Source: Candidatus Roseilinea sp. NK_OTU-006
GTDB taxonomy: Bacteria > Chloroflexota > Anaerolineae > J036 > Brachytrichaceae
Length of the DNA: 64,000 bases
Assembly (NCBI RefSeq): GCF_012931985.1
Contig: NZ_JAAFGM010000001.1
Location: 1 to 64,000, forward strand
Reading direction: 5' to 3'
Shown here: positions 42,851 to 52,859 of the stretch, piece after piece
Layout of the letters: the number at the start of each line of letters is the position of its first letter
Numbering within the stretch: the stretch's first letter is position 1
Position numbers and translations under genes: made by a program
Notes under the pieces: model-generated
The model's input: the letters and a program-made list of their open reading frames with translations, nothing else
Told to the model about the DNA's origin: nothing
Databases searched by the model: none

Positions 42851-44017
42851 TTACGCCTTCACTGCATATCGCTCTACGAACGCTTGGCGCGGTGTCACAC
42901 CCAGGCCGGGGCGAACCGGTGCAGCGATCATGCCGTCGTGAACCTCGATCTGTTCTTCCGGCAGCTCGCGCAAGAGCGGATTCGCGCCGAGCGAATATTC
43001 AAGAATGATGGCGCTCGGGCTGGCAAATGCCAAGTGCAACCCGGCGGCGAACGATAGCGCCGATCCCCACAGGTGCGGCGCGAGCGCGAGTTGGTGTGCT
43101 TCGGCCAGCGCGGCGATGCGCCGGCCTTCGGTGATGCCGCCGCAGATGGCCAGGTCCGGTTGTAGCACGTCCACGGCGCGGCGCTGGATCAGATCGCGGA
43201 AGTCGAAGCGGGTGAACTCGCTCTCGCCGGCGGCGATGGGCATCTGCGCATGCGCGCGCACTTCGGCGGCGCCGTCGCGGTCGTCGGCGTTCACCGGCTC
43301 CTCAAACCAAAACAAATCGCAATCGGCTACACCGTCGCAAAAGCGTTTTGCTTCCGGCACGCTATACGTGCCGTGCGCGTCGGCCATCAGCTTGATCTTG
43401 GGGCCGAGCGCCTGACGCGCGGCCCGCACCCGCGCGACGCTGGTGTCCACGTCGCCGTCCATCACGCCCACGCGCATCTTCACCGCGCGGAAGCCCTGAT
43501 TCACGTAGCCGAGCAACTGTTGACCGATGCCGTCCACATCCGCCCAGCCGCCGCTGGCATAGGCCGGCATCGCGTCGCGGCATGTGCCGCCGAGCAATTG
43601 AACCACCGGACACTCCAACAACTTCCCGCCCAAGTCCCACAGGGCCATGTCCACGCCGCTCATGGCGGCGATGGTCAGCCCACGCCGGCCGAGGATGGGG
43701 AAGGCCCGTCCGCGCGTCAGCGCGTAGTGATCGCGCACCCCGTTGTACATGCGCTCCCATAGCCGGTTGATCTGGCGCGGGTCCTGGCCGATGAGCAGTG
43801 GGCGCAGCTCTTCGCGAACGCACGTGACGAGCGAAGCGCACACCGCCGCGCTGCCCACGCCGGCTTTGGCCTCGCCGTAGCCGACCAGGCCGGTGCTTGT
43901 CGTCACCGTCACCAACACAGCGTCAAACGAGGCGATGCGTCCGAAATCAGAGAGGTGCTGTTGTTCAGGCGGGATCGGGCAATGCAACCAAACCGCAGTG
44001 ACATCCGTGATGTGCAT
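42851..44017 (-). CDS. Mandelate racemase/muconate lactonizing-family enzyme (sugar acid dehydratase-like)
   Basis: A 388-residue enolase-superfamily protein. It has a KxR base motif (VKMRVG), metal ligands in LMADAHG, WFEEPV and AAGESEF, and the His/Asp dyad in LQPDLAICGG and LAPHLWGSA. Most relatives with this set dehydrate sugar acids or racemise 2-hydroxyacids. It is the first gene of the minus-strand operon and starts 140 bases from the divergent SorC regulator, so it is probably controlled by it. Confidence 0.88.
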   Translation of the reverse strand: MHITDVTAVWLHCPIPPEQQHLSDFGRIASFDAVLVTVTTSTGLVGYGEAKAGVGSAAVCASLVTCVREELRPLLIGQDPRQINRLWERMYNGVRDHYALTRGRAFPILGRRGLTIAAMSGVDMALWDLGGKLLECPVVQLLGGTCRDAMPAYASGGWADVDGIGQQLLGYVNQGFRAVKMRVGVMDGDVDTSVARVRAARQALGPKIKLMADAHGTYSVPEAKRFCDGVADCDLFWFEEPVNADDRDGAAEVRAHAQMPIAAGESEFTRFDFRDLIQRRAVDVLQPDLAICGGITEGRRIAALAEAHQLALAPHLWGSALSFAAGLHLAFASPSAIILEYSLGANPLLRELPEEQIEVHDGMIAAPVRPGLGVTPRQAFVERYAVKA

Positions 44018-44076
44018 GGAAGGAAGTATAGAGCCGGCCGCCCAAATTGCGGGAAGTGGTCCGACAACAGCTTGTT

Positions 44077-44090
44077 TTCACATCTGTGAA
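44077..44090 (+). promoter_or_regulatory. Palindromic operator candidate in the divergent promoter region
   Basis: TTCACA-TC-TGTGAA is a perfect six-pair dyad. A related half-site (TTCTCACATTTG) follows. It lies between the divergent 42851 and 44157 genes and just upstream of the -35 box at 44107, as expected for a SorC/DeoR-type regulator site. Confidence 0.55.
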
Positions 44091-44106
44091 CTTTTCTCAC
44101 ATTTGC

Positions 44107-44136
44107 TTGACAAACCCTTTCCTTGTTCGGTATGCT
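44107..44136 (+). promoter_or_regulatory. Promoter of the SorC-type regulator gene
   Basis: TTGACA (44107-44112), an 18-base spacer and TATGCT (44131-44136) precede the ATG at 44157 by 20 bases. Confidence 0.6.
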
Positions 44137-44156
44137 GAGCCTAGCAGGCGGACACC

Positions 44157-45137
44157 ATGGCCACGTTGCCCTCTATCAACGATGAGCGGCTTGAGATGCT
44201 CGCCCACATCGCCGAGATGTATTTCATCCGTGGCCTAAACCAGGCAGAGATCGCCGCGCAAACCAACTACTCGCGCTCGATGATCTCGCGGCTGCTCACC
44301 GAAGCGCAAATGCGCGGGCTGGTGGAAATTCGCGTCCATCACCCCTTGCGCCGCGCCGCTGCCCTGGAACAGGCGCTACGCGCGCACTTTACGCTGAAGC
44401 ACGTATGCGTGATAGACACGCCTGCCGGCTTGACCGAATCAGAAGCATTGCGCCGCATTGGCGCTATGGCCGCTCACCTCCTGGCTGAGCTTGTTCAAGA
44501 TGACATGACGGTGGGCGTGTCATGGGGCAATGCCCTGCTCGCCGTGACCGACGCCCTGCGTCCCCTTCCGCGGCGACGGGTGCATGTGGTGCAGATGATC
44601 GGCTCGCTGGGCACACGGCTGCCTGAGCTTGACGGCGCCGATCTGGTGCGACGGATTGCGCGCGCCTTCAGCGCCACCTACGCTACCCTGCCCGCCCCGT
44701 TGCTCACCAGCGACGAACAAACCCGGGATGGCTTGATGCGCGACAAGCGCATCCGCGAGGTGTTCGCCTACGTCCGCCGGGCACAACTCGCCCTGGTCGG
44801 GATCGGTTCGGTACAACCGGAACATTCAGCGCTTGTGCGCGCCGGCTTCCTCAAGCCGCGCCAGGCGCTGGAGATGCAACGACGCGCTGGTGCCGTGGGT
44901 GACGTATGCGCCATCCCCTTCGACGTTCAGGGCCGCATCCTCGATCTACCGATCACCCGACGCGTGATGAGTGTAAACGCCGCAACGCTGATGCGCCTCC
45001 CTGTGCGCCTGGGGGTGGCATGTGGCGAACCCAAGACGCTGCCCATCCTAGGCGCGCTGCGCAGTAGACTGATCAACGCCTTGGTGACCGATGCGCCCAC
45101 CGCCGCGGCCGCCCTGAGCTGCGCCGATGCCTCCTAG
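44157..45137 (+). CDS. SorC/DeoR-type sugar-binding transcriptional regulator
   Basis: A 326-residue regulator. The helix-turn-helix occupies residues 20-55 (GLNQAEIAAQTNYSRSMISRLL). The sugar-phosphate-binding domain shows VGVSWGNALLAV and the closing LGVACGEPKTLPILGALR. Members such as DeoR(Bsu), SorC and EryD respond to sugar phosphates. It sits between two divergent catabolic operons and should control both. Confidence 0.9.
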   Translation: MATLPSINDERLEMLAHIAEMYFIRGLNQAEIAAQTNYSRSMISRLLTEAQMRGLVEIRVHHPLRRAAALEQALRAHFTLKHVCVIDTPAGLTESEALRRIGAMAAHLLAELVQDDMTVGVSWGNALLAVTDALRPLPRRRVHVVQMIGSLGTRLPELDGADLVRRIARAFSATYATLPAPLLTSDEQTRDGLMRDKRIREVFAYVRRAQLALVGIGSVQPEHSALVRAGFLKPRQALEMQRRAGAVGDVCAIPFDVQGRILDLPITRRVMSVNAATLMRLPVRLGVACGEPKTLPILGALRSRLINALVTDAPTAAAALSCADAS

Positions 45138-45174
45138 CTTGGGCGCGCAAAATTTACCCCCTCGTTGAGTTCCT

Positions 45175-47286
45175 ATGGCACACACCACTCATCTCGAGAC
45201 ACCCACAACGGACCTGCCGCGCGAGAAACTGTTGGACATGCTGCGGCAGATGCACCTCATCCGCGCTTTTGAGGAAGCTGCTGAACAGCAATACTTTGCC
45301 GGCAAGGTGCATGGCACGATGCACCTGTATATCGGCGAAGAGGCCGCGGCGGTGGGCTGTATCGCCGCCCTAGAGCCGCGCGACCAGATCACCAGCACCC
45401 ACCGCGGCCATGGCCATGCGATTGCCAAAGGTCAGGACGTGCGCGAAATGATGGCCGAACTGCTGGCCAAGCGCACCGGCGTGTGCCGTGGGCTGGGTGG
45501 CAGCATGCACATGGCCGATGTCGAGCTGGGCAACTTGGGCGCCAACGGCATTGTCTCCGGCGGCATGGGCAGCGCGGTGGGCGCGGCGCTCAGCACGCAT
45601 CTCCTCAAGACCGGTCGCGTGGTGATGTGTTTCTTCGGCGACGGCGCGGCGAACAACGGCAACTTCCACGAGACGCTCAACCTGGCTTCGATTTGGAAGC
45701 TGCCGGTGGTGTTCGTGTGCGAGAACAACCAGTATGCCATGAGCATGCCCGCGCGCGAGGCGATTCCGGTGCGCGTGGCCGACCGCGCGGCTGCGTATGC
45801 CATGCCCGGCGTGCGCGTGGACGGCATGGATGTGCTGGCGGTCTACGCCGAGGCGAAGCGCGCGGTAGATCGTGCCCGCGCCGGCCAGGGGCCGTCGCTC
45901 GTCGAGGTGCTCACCTATCGCTACAAGGGCCACTCGCGCAGCGACAAGCAGGTATATCGTACGAAGCAAGAGGTCAAGGAATGGCAGGAACGCGATCCCA
46001 TCGCGCGCTTCGAGGCATGGCTGATCGAGAACGGGTTGCTGGGACGCGAGCAGGCTGATGCCGTCCGCCAGGAAGCCCTGCGCGCCATCGAGGAGGCGGT
46101 GGCCTTCGCCGATGCTTCGCCCGAGCCTGACCCCGCGGCGTTATTGGATGAGGTGTATTACGAAGAGCCGGCCAACCGCATGGACCACGCGCTACGCGGT
46201 CTGACACTGCAAGCGCCCTCACCTTTCAACGACCGTCCACTGCCCACCTGGTTCACGCGCACTTTCGCCCAACACGCCGGCAGCGAGCCGCCGCCTGGCA
46301 CACGGGAATTGACCGGCAGCGAAGCCCTGCGCGAGGCCATGGCGCAGGCGATGGAAGCCGCGCCGAACGTGGTACTGATCGGCGAGGACATCGGCAAGTA
46401 CGGCGGGGCATTCGGCGTCACGCTCGGCCTCTACGACCGTTTCGGGCCGGATCGCGTGCGCGACACGCCCATCAGCGAGAACGCTATTGCCGGTGTTTCC
46501 TTCGGCGCCGGCATGACCGGCCTGATCCCCATCGCCGAATTTCAGTTCCAGGATTTCGTCACCCTGGCGATGGAGCAGATCGTGTTGCAAGCGGCCAAGG
46601 TGCGTTACATGTTCGGCGGGCGCACGATCTGCCAGATGGTGATCCGCTTGCCTGCCGGCGGCGGCACCGGCGCCGCCGCTCAACACAGCGAGAGCCTGGA
46701 GTCATGGTTCGTCAACGTGCCCGGCCTCAAGGTAGTGATCCCCAGCACCCCTTACGACATGAAGGGGCTGTTGCTGGCGTCCATCGCTGACCAAAACCCA
46801 ATCATCTTCGTGGAACCCAAGCTGGCTTATCGGATCAAAGGGCCGGTGCCCGAACGACCTTACCTTGTGCCTATCGGCAAAGCCGCCGTCCGGCGCGTCG
46901 GGCGTCACCTCACCCTGGTTAGCGCCGGCATGACCGTCCATCGCGCCCTGGAGGCTGCCGAGCAATTGGCCGGCGAAGGCATTGACTGCGAGGTGATTGA
47001 CCTGCGCACGCTCAAGCCATACGACCTGCACACCATCGTGCAATCCGTCAAGAAAACCGGGCGCGTGTTGATTGCGCATGAAGCGCCGCTGTTGGGTGGC
47101 TATGGCGCCGAGATCGCCGCAGCCGTAGCGCAGAGCGAAGCCTTCGCCTACTTGGAAGCACCCATCATCCGCCTGGGCGGCGCTGATACCCCCATGCCCT
47201 ACAACCGCACCATGGAGCGCGCCGCCACGCCACAGACGGAGCACATCGTCGAGCACGCCCGCAAGCTGGCGCGCCTCCAAGTCTGA
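45175..47286 (+). CDS. Fused alpha-beta E1 component of a 2-oxoacid/acetoin dehydrogenase
   Basis: A 703-residue protein in which the E1 alpha part (residues 15-335) is joined to the E1 beta part (about 378-700). The thiamine diphosphate motif is [28 protein letters not shown] and RGLGGSMHM are typical of acetoin/branched-chain E1 alpha, and the beta part has [13 protein letters not shown] and [11 protein letters not shown]. It oxidatively decarboxylates a 2-oxoacid, or cleaves acetoin, and passes the acyl group to the E2 that follows. Most relatives have two separate genes. Confidence 0.9.
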   Translation: MAHTTHLETPTTDLPREKLLDMLRQMHLIRAFEEAAEQQYFAGKVHGTMHLYIGEEAAAVGCIAALEPRDQITSTHRGHGHAIAKGQDVREMMAELLAKRTGVCRGLGGSMHMADVELGNLGANGIVSGGMGSAVGAALSTHLLKTGRVVMCFFGDGAANNGNFHETLNLASIWKLPVVFVCENNQYAMSMPAREAIPVRVADRAAAYAMPGVRVDGMDVLAVYAEAKRAVDRARAGQGPSLVEVLTYRYKGHSRSDKQVYRTKQEVKEWQERDPIARFEAWLIENGLLGREQADAVRQEALRAIEEAVAFADASPEPDPAALLDEVYYEEPANRMDHALRGLTLQAPSPFNDRPLPTWFTRTFAQHAGSEPPPGTRELTGSEALREAMAQAMEAAPNVVLIGEDIGKYGGAFGVTLGLYDRFGPDRVRDTPISENAIAGVSFGAGMTGLIPIAEFQFQDFVTLAMEQIVLQAAKVRYMFGGRTICQMVIRLPAGGGTGAAAQHSESLESWFVNVPGLKVVIPSTPYDMKGLLLASIADQNPIIFVEPKLAYRIKGPVPERPYLVPIGKAAVRRVGRHLTLVSAGMTVHRALEAAEQLAGEGIDCEVIDLRTLKPYDLHTIVQSVKKTGRVLIAHEAPLLGGYGAEIAAAVAQSEAFAYLEAPIIRLGGADTPMPYNRTMERAATPQTEHIVEHARKLARLQV

Positions 47287-47304
47287 CCCCGCCGGAGGAT
47301 CACC

Positions 47305-48630
47305 ATGCCCACGCCCATCATCATGCCCAAGTTCGAGATGGCCCAGGAAAGCGGGACCGTCGCCCGCTGGCTGAAACAGGTCGGCGAGCCGGTGACCAAA
47401 GGCGAGGCCGTGTTGGAGGTGGAGACCGACAAAATCACCATGGAGGTGGAATCGCCGGCCGATGGCATCCTCGAATCTATCCTGGCTGAGGCCGGTGCGA
47501 TCGTGCCGATCGGCCAACCCATTGCCTACATCGCCGTGCCGGGCGAGGTCAACACGCCATCGCCGGCCTCTCCCCCGGTGACGCCTGCGGCTACCACGCC
47601 ACGCGCCACTCCCATCGCCCAAAGGCTGGCTGCCGAGCACGGCATTGATCTGGGTCAGGTGACCGGCAGCGGGCGCGACGGCCAAATCACACGGCACGAT
47701 GTTGAGTCATTTATCGCCCAGCGCAACATGCAAACGACGCCTGCCAACAGAGTTGCCGCTTCACCGGCGGCACGTCGGCTAGCACGGGAGCGCGGCGTAA
47801 ACCTAGCCGAATTGCACGGCAGCGGACCGGGTGGGCGCATCCAATCATCAGACGTGGCGCGCGCGACCACGACCCAGCGCGAAACCGGCATCTCCGCAGC
47901 GGTGACAAACCAACCCGCGCCGGCGCGCAATGCAACGCCTACGGTGCGCCGCGTCGTCCCCTTGGCCGGCATGCGCCGCACCATTGCGCAGCGCATGAGC
48001 CAGAGCACGCGCGAAGCGCCACAGTTCAACCTCAGCGCCGACGTGAACATGTCCCGCGCGCTGGCTGTGGTCGAGGACTGGCGAGCCACCCAGACGGAAG
48101 GTCAGCCCAGGCTCACTCTGACGGCGCTGCTGGTGAAGGTGTGCGCCTGGGCGTTGCAGCGCAACCCCGCGTTGAACGCCGGCTTCGAGAACGAGTCCAT
48201 CGTCGAGTGGGGCGATGTGAACATCGGCGTCGCAGTCGCGCTCGACGAGGGGCTGATCGTGCCGGTGATCCATCACGCCGACCGACTGAGCCTGATCGAG
48301 ATCGCCGCGCGACTGAACGAGCTGACGGCGCGTGGGCGCGCCGGACAGTTGCAACTGGCCGACGTGCAGGGCGGCACGTTCACGCTGTCCAACTTGGGCA
48401 TGTTCGCCGTGGATCGCTTCACGGCGATCGTCAATCCCCCCCAGGCGGCCATCCTGGCCGTTGGGCGCGCCGGCAAGCGCATGATCGTGGACGAGCAGGA
48501 TCGCCCGGTCGTCGCGCCGGTCGCCACGCTGACCGTGAGCGCAGATCATCGCATCGTGGACGGCGCGCAGGTCGGTCGCTTTCTGAGCGACTTGCAGCGC
48601 GGGCTGGAGCGGCCCGGGTTGCTGTTGTGA
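47305..48630 (+). CDS. Dihydrolipoamide acyltransferase (E2) component
   Basis: A 441-residue E2. A lipoyl domain lies at 1-78 with the lipoyl lysine in VETDKITMEVES. Two peripheral-subunit-binding domains follow (QRLAAEHGIDLGQVTGSG near 110 and RRLARERGVNLAELHGSG near 153), then the catalytic domain, with the active-site histidine in ADHRIVDGAQ. Two binding domains are more than usual. GGAGG precedes the ATG. The E3 dihydrolipoamide dehydrogenase gene is not in the window, so E3 must come from elsewhere. Confidence 0.93.
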   Translation: MPTPIIMPKFEMAQESGTVARWLKQVGEPVTKGEAVLEVETDKITMEVESPADGILESILAEAGAIVPIGQPIAYIAVPGEVNTPSPASPPVTPAATTPRATPIAQRLAAEHGIDLGQVTGSGRDGQITRHDVESFIAQRNMQTTPANRVAASPAARRLARERGVNLAELHGSGPGGRIQSSDVARATTTQRETGISAAVTNQPAPARNATPTVRRVVPLAGMRRTIAQRMSQSTREAPQFNLSADVNMSRALAVVEDWRATQTEGQPRLTLTALLVKVCAWALQRNPALNAGFENESIVEWGDVNIGVAVALDEGLIVPVIHHADRLSLIEIAARLNELTARGRAGQLQLADVQGGTFTLSNLGMFAVDRFTAIVNPPQAAILAVGRAGKRMIVDEQDRPVVAPVATLTVSADHRIVDGAQVGRFLSDLQRGLERPGLLL

Positions 48631-48751
48631 GCGCGATGGGGCGCCGAAACCGGCGGTTGCGCAATCACGGTTGCGCCTCCCAAAGGTGCGCACACAACGC
48701 CTGCCCGCTGTAACCTGGCGCGCTCTTGTTTTTGCGTCTCGCCCAAGTTAA

Positions 48752-48772
48752 AGCGGGGCTAGAATCCCCGCT
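48752..48772 (+). promoter_or_regulatory. Leader hairpin before the kinase gene
   Basis: AGCGGGG (48752-48758) pairs with CCCCGCT (48766-48772) across a seven-base loop that contains TAGAAT. The Shine-Dalgarno GGGAGTG follows at once. It may affect initiation of the kinase gene or end transcription from the E1-E2 genes. The remainder of the 158-base gap shows nothing. Confidence 0.45.
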
Positions 48773-48788
48773 CAGGGAGTGACACACC

Positions 48789-50321
48789 ATGACACTGCTT
48801 GGCATTGACCTCGGCACAACTGCCGTTAAAGCGTTGCTCATCACCGAAAACGGCGAGACGCTGGCCAGCGCGACGGTGGAATATCCACTTCATACCCCCC
48901 GACCGCTGTGGAGTGAACAAGACCCCGCCGACTGGTGGCGCGGAACGAGCGAAGCAATTCGCCAGGTGCTCGCACAGGCCGGCGCTTCGGGGCACGATGT
49001 GCGCGGCATTGGCTTGAGCGGCCAGATGCACGGGCTGACCCTGCTTGACCGCGCGGGCAATGTGCTGCGGCCGGCCATCTTGTGGAACGATCAGCGCACC
49101 GCGGCGCAATGCGACGAGATCGTGCATCGCGCCGGAGGCCCGATGCGCACCCGCGAACTCGTCGCCAATCTCCCTGCGACCAGTTACACCGCGCCGAAGC
49201 TGCTCTGGGTGCGCGAGCACGAGCCGGATGTCTACGCGCGCGTGGCGCACGTGCTGTTGCCCAAAGACTACATCCGCTACAAGCTCAGCGGCGAATTCGC
49301 CACCGAAGTTGGCGACGCCACCGGCACCGGGCTGTTGGACGTGCGCCATCGCCGCTGGTCGGATGAGATGTTAGCTTTGTTGGACATTCCGCGCGAGTGG
49401 CTGCCGTTGTGCCTGGAGTCGCACGAGCCGACGGCACAGGTGAGCGAGACGGCTGCGCGTGAGACCGGCTTGGCTGCCGGCACGCCCATCGTCGGCGGCA
49501 GCGGCGACCAACCAGCCGCCGCCGTCGGGCTAGGCTCGGTGCGTGAGGGCATCGTTAACGTCACGCTGGGCACCTCGGGCGTGGTGTTCGCTTCGGTTGA
49601 GCGGTACCCTCCTGTCCGCGACACCGCGGTGGAGGTGTTTTGCCACGCCGTGCCGGAGACCTGGTTCTTCATGGGCGTGATGCTCTCCGCCGGCGGCAGC
49701 CTGCGCTGGCATCGCGACGTGATCGCACTCGGCCATCCGCAATTGGTCACGCGACAACCCAGCCCAGCCGACCCCTATGACCTGTTGCTGCAGAGCGCTG
49801 CCGAGGTCCCGATCGGCGCAGAAGGGTTGATTTTTTTGCCCTATCTCACAGGTGAACGCACCCCCCACCGCGACCCGCTGGCGCGCGGGGCGTTCGTCGG
49901 CCTGACGCTGCGCCACACCCAGGCGCATCTCGCCCGCGCAGTGGTCGAGGGCATCAGCTTCGGCCTGCGCGACTCCATCGAGCTAATGCGCGAGCTGGGG
50001 CTGCACGTGAACGAGGTGCGCGCTGCCGGCGGCGGGGCGCGCAGCGCAATCTGGCGGCAAATGCTGGCCGACATCTTCCAGGCCGACATCACGCTGGTCA
50101 ATTCGACGGAAGGTGGGGCGTTCGGCGTGGCGCTGCTGGCCGGCGTGGGCATTGGCCTATGGCGCGATACCCGCGAGGCGTGCGATGCCGTGATCCGCGT
50201 GACTTCGCGCACGTCGCCCAGCGATGACCCGGCCGTGCTGCGCCGGTACGACGAGGCCTATGCTCATTTTCGTGAGCTCTATCCGGCGCTCAAACCGATC
50301 TTCGCCCAGCTCGAGCGGTGA
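48789..50321 (+). CDS. xylB: FGGY-family carbohydrate kinase, xylulokinase-like
   Basis: A 510-residue sugar kinase. The first phosphate loop is LLGIDLGTTAVKALL, followed by GLSGQMHGLTLLD (xylulokinase signature), ILWNDQRT, GGSGDQPAAAVGLG and the adenosine motif AAGGGARSAIWRQ. The sequence fits xylulokinase well. In this operon, with TpiA2/EryI-like genes downstream, a tetrulose or another ketose is also possible. It phosphorylates the imported and oxidised substrate. Confidence 0.88.
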   Translation: MTLLGIDLGTTAVKALLITENGETLASATVEYPLHTPRPLWSEQDPADWWRGTSEAIRQVLAQAGASGHDVRGIGLSGQMHGLTLLDRAGNVLRPAILWNDQRTAAQCDEIVHRAGGPMRTRELVANLPATSYTAPKLLWVREHEPDVYARVAHVLLPKDYIRYKLSGEFATEVGDATGTGLLDVRHRRWSDEMLALLDIPREWLPLCLESHEPTAQVSETAARETGLAAGTPIVGGSGDQPAAAVGLGSVREGIVNVTLGTSGVVFASVERYPPVRDTAVEVFCHAVPETWFFMGVMLSAGGSLRWHRDVIALGHPQLVTRQPSPADPYDLLLQSAAEVPIGAEGLIFLPYLTGERTPHRDPLARGAFVGLTLRHTQAHLARAVVEGISFGLRDSIELMRELGLHVNEVRAAGGGARSAIWRQMLADIFQADITLVNSTEGGAFGVALLAGVGIGLWRDTREACDAVIRVTSRTSPSDDPAVLRRYDEAYAHFRELYPALKPIFAQLER

Positions 50322-50414
50322 ACTTGCCAATTCCGCCTGATGTGCTAAAAATGTTCTTTATAAGGCCCGCTAGGGCCAGCCCCGCTTGTTCCATGCACTA
50401 AAAGGAGACAAGAT

Positions 50415-51794
50415 ATGACCAAGAAGTTAGGGTTACTCACACTTGGATTGGCAGCGGCTTTGGCCGCTGGCTGTGCGGCGCCTGCGGCGCCGGCGGCTCC
50501 CGCAGCGCCCGCGGCACCTGCCGGACAGGCAACGGCAGCTCCGGCCGGCGGGGTCACAGAACTCACCATCTGGTGGGCGGAATGGGATCCGGCTAACTAT
50601 CTGCAAGAGCTGGCCAACGATTACGAGAAGGCGCGAGGCATCAAAGTCAACGTCGTGCAAGAGCCGTGGGGCACCTACTACAACAAGGTCACGGCGGAGT
50701 GGGCAGCCAAGGGTACCGGCTACGACATGGTTGTCGGCGATAGCCAGTGGCTCGGCCAGGCGGCGACGCAGGGGCACTATCTCGACCTCACCGACTTCAT
50801 GAAGGAGAAGGGCCTGGACAAGACCGTCACGCCGGCCACGCTGCTCTACTATGGCACCTACAATGGTAAGTACTGGGCCTTCCCGACCGAGGGCGATGCG
50901 CTGGGTTGGGCCTATCGCAAAGACTTGTTCGAGGATCCGGCGGAGAAGGAAGCGTTCAAAGCCAAGTATGGCTACGACCTCGACGTGCCGAAGGACTTGC
51001 TACAGTTGCGCGATATCGCCGAGTTCTTCACCCGCCCAGAGAAGAACCTGTACGGCATCGCGGTATACACGCAGAAGGATTACGACGCGATCACGATGGG
51101 CGCGCAGAACTTCATCTTCAACTTCGGCGCGGACTGGAAGAACGACAAGTTCGAAGTCGAGGGTGTACTGAACACCGAGGATGCTGCGAAGGCGCTCGAA
51201 CTCTATCGCGAGCTATACACCAAGTTCATGCCGCCGGGTTTGAGCAACGCCTTCTTCCAGGAAATGAACGATGCCTTCATCAGCGGCCAGGTCGCGATGA
51301 TCACCAACTACTTCGCCTTCTTCCCGGCGCTGGTCAACCCGCAGACCAACCCGAATTACTATGACAAGGTGGGCTTCTTTGCTACGCCGCCCGGCCCCGG
51401 CGGCGCGCAGTACGCCTCGCTGGGTGGCCAAGGCATCAGCGTGAACGCCTACATCAGCCCGGAGCGCCAACAGGCAGCGAAGGACTTCATCGAGTGGTTC
51501 GCCAGCAAGCCGGTGCAGGAGAAGTGGGCGGCCCTCGGCGGCTACACCTGCAACATCGAAGTGTTGAACTCCGACACGTTCAAACAGGCCACGCCCTACA
51601 ACCCGGCGTTCGCCGAGACGATGAACTTCGTCAAGGACTTCTGGAACATCCCCGAGTTCGGCGATCTGCTGGTCGTCTCGCAGCGCGAGCTGAGCAAGTA
51701 CATCGTCGAGGGCCAAGGCACGGCCAAAGCAGCGCTCGACAACATCGCGCGCGAGCACACTGAGATCCTCAAGAAGGCCGGCTATCTGAAGTAA
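50415..51794 (+). CDS. ABC importer sugar-binding lipoprotein
   Basis: A 459-residue family-1 solute-binding protein. The signal sequence ends in the lipobox LAAGC (cysteine at residue 20). An AAP-repeat linker of about 25 residues follows, and the mature domain begins ELTIWWAEWDPANYLQ. The strong Shine-Dalgarno AAAAGGAGA is seen. A TATAAG at 50359 could be part of a promoter. It captures a sugar or polyol for the two permeases that follow. Confidence 0.93.
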   Translation: MTKKLGLLTLGLAAALAAGCAAPAAPAAPAAPAAPAGQATAAPAGGVTELTIWWAEWDPANYLQELANDYEKARGIKVNVVQEPWGTYYNKVTAEWAAKGTGYDMVVGDSQWLGQAATQGHYLDLTDFMKEKGLDKTVTPATLLYYGTYNGKYWAFPTEGDALGWAYRKDLFEDPAEKEAFKAKYGYDLDVPKDLLQLRDIAEFFTRPEKNLYGIAVYTQKDYDAITMGAQNFIFNFGADWKNDKFEVEGVLNTEDAAKALELYRELYTKFMPPGLSNAFFQEMNDAFISGQVAMITNYFAFFPALVNPQTNPNYYDKVGFFATPPGPGGAQYASLGGQGISVNAYISPERQQAAKDFIEWFASKPVQEKWAALGGYTCNIEVLNSDTFKQATPYNPAFAETMNFVKDFWNIPEFGDLLVVSQRELSKYIVEGQGTAKAALDNIAREHTEILKKAGYLK

Positions 51795-51823
51795 CCGGTG
51801 CTTGCGAAACGCACGACTGATGA

Positions 51824-51859
51824 AAGAAACCAGGTTTCTGCAAAGAAACCTGGTTTCTT
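51824..51859 (+). repeat. Perfect 16-bp REP-like hairpin between binding-protein and permease genes
   Basis: AAGAAACCAGGTTTCT (51824-51839) is repeated inverted at 51844-51859 across the loop GCAA. Each arm is itself a near-perfect palindrome, AGAAACC-A-GGTTTCT. It starts 29 bases after the lipoprotein stop and ends 9 bases before the permease ATG. Confidence 0.9.
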
Positions 51860-51868
51860 CGCCACGAG

Positions 51869-52795
51869 ATGCAACTGACTCGAACTCAAACCGCGCGCGT
51901 CCACAGCCGGCGCTCACTCACCGATGTGCAGATTCAGGTGCTGTTTATTGCGCCGACCATCATCCTGCTGGTGCTGTGGAACATCTTTCCGCTGTTCTAT
52001 AGCTTGTACCTGAGCTTCACCGAGTTCTCGGTGATCAAGCCCGACGTCCCGCCGGCCTGGATCGGGCTGCAAAATTACAACAAACTCCTCAGCGACCCGC
52101 GCATCTGGCAGTATTTCACGCTCACCGGCCGCTACGTCGTGACCACGGTGGCGCTGCAGGCCATCGTCGGCTTCGGCCTGGCGCTGTTCCTGCGCGAACG
52201 CTTCAAGGGCAGCGGCCTGATTACCACGCTCATCCTGATCCCGATCATGATGTCGCCGGTCGTCATCGGCCTGTTCTGGAAGCTGATCTACAACCCGGCC
52301 TTCGGCATCTTCAACTACCTGATCGGCTACAGCGTGCCGAATTCTGGCCCGGACTGGTTGGGCGAGGGCAGCCGTGCATTGTGGGCCATCATCATTGTGG
52401 ATGTGTGGATGTGGAGCCCGTTTGTCATGCTCTTGTGCCTGTCCGGTCTGAAAGCGATTCCCGATTACCTGTACGAAGCGGCGGCGATAGATCGCGCCAG
52501 CCCATGGTTCCAGTTCTGGCGCATCACGCTGCCGCAAGTGGCGCCGCTGTTGCTGATCGCGATTCTATTTCGCACGATCGAGGCGTTCAAGACATTCGAC
52601 CTGGTGATGGGCCTGACCGGCGGCGGGCCGGGCGATGCGACCGAGCTGATCGCCGTGCACCTATATCGCGCCGCCTTCACGCGCTTCACCACCGGCGAGT
52701 CCAGCGCGCTGGCCTACATCATCTTGGTCATCGTCATCGCCGTCAGCAACCTGTACGTCCGCTCGCTGAACCGCATCCGTGGAGAGAATCATTGA
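51869..52795 (+). CDS. ABC importer permease, MalF/UgpA type
   Basis: A 308-residue inner-membrane protein with six hydrophobic helices. The EAA loop YEAAAIDRASPWFQFWRITL contacts the ATPases. It pairs with the 52860 permease. It lies just behind the hairpin that separates it from the more highly needed binding protein. Confidence 0.93.
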   Translation: MQLTRTQTARVHSRRSLTDVQIQVLFIAPTIILLVLWNIFPLFYSLYLSFTEFSVIKPDVPPAWIGLQNYNKLLSDPRIWQYFTLTGRYVVTTVALQAIVGFGLALFLRERFKGSGLITTLILIPIMMSPVVIGLFWKLIYNPAFGIFNYLIGYSVPNSGPDWLGEGSRALWAIIIVDVWMWSPFVMLLCLSGLKAIPDYLYEAAAIDRASPWFQFWRITLPQVAPLLLIAILFRTIEAFKTFDLVMGLTGGGPGDATELIAVHLYRAAFTRFTTGESSALAYIILVIVIAVSNLYVRSLNRIRGENH

Positions 52796-52859
52796 TTTCA
52801 TGGTCAATTGTCAATCGTGATGCGCCTGTGTCGGGATTGACGATGGATGGTTCAACGCT

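Noticed and set aside
50324-50364. A promoter TTGCCA ... TATAAG before the sugar-binding lipoprotein
   Set aside because: The spacing is 29 bases, too long for a sigma-70 pair. Only the TATAAG was kept as a remark.
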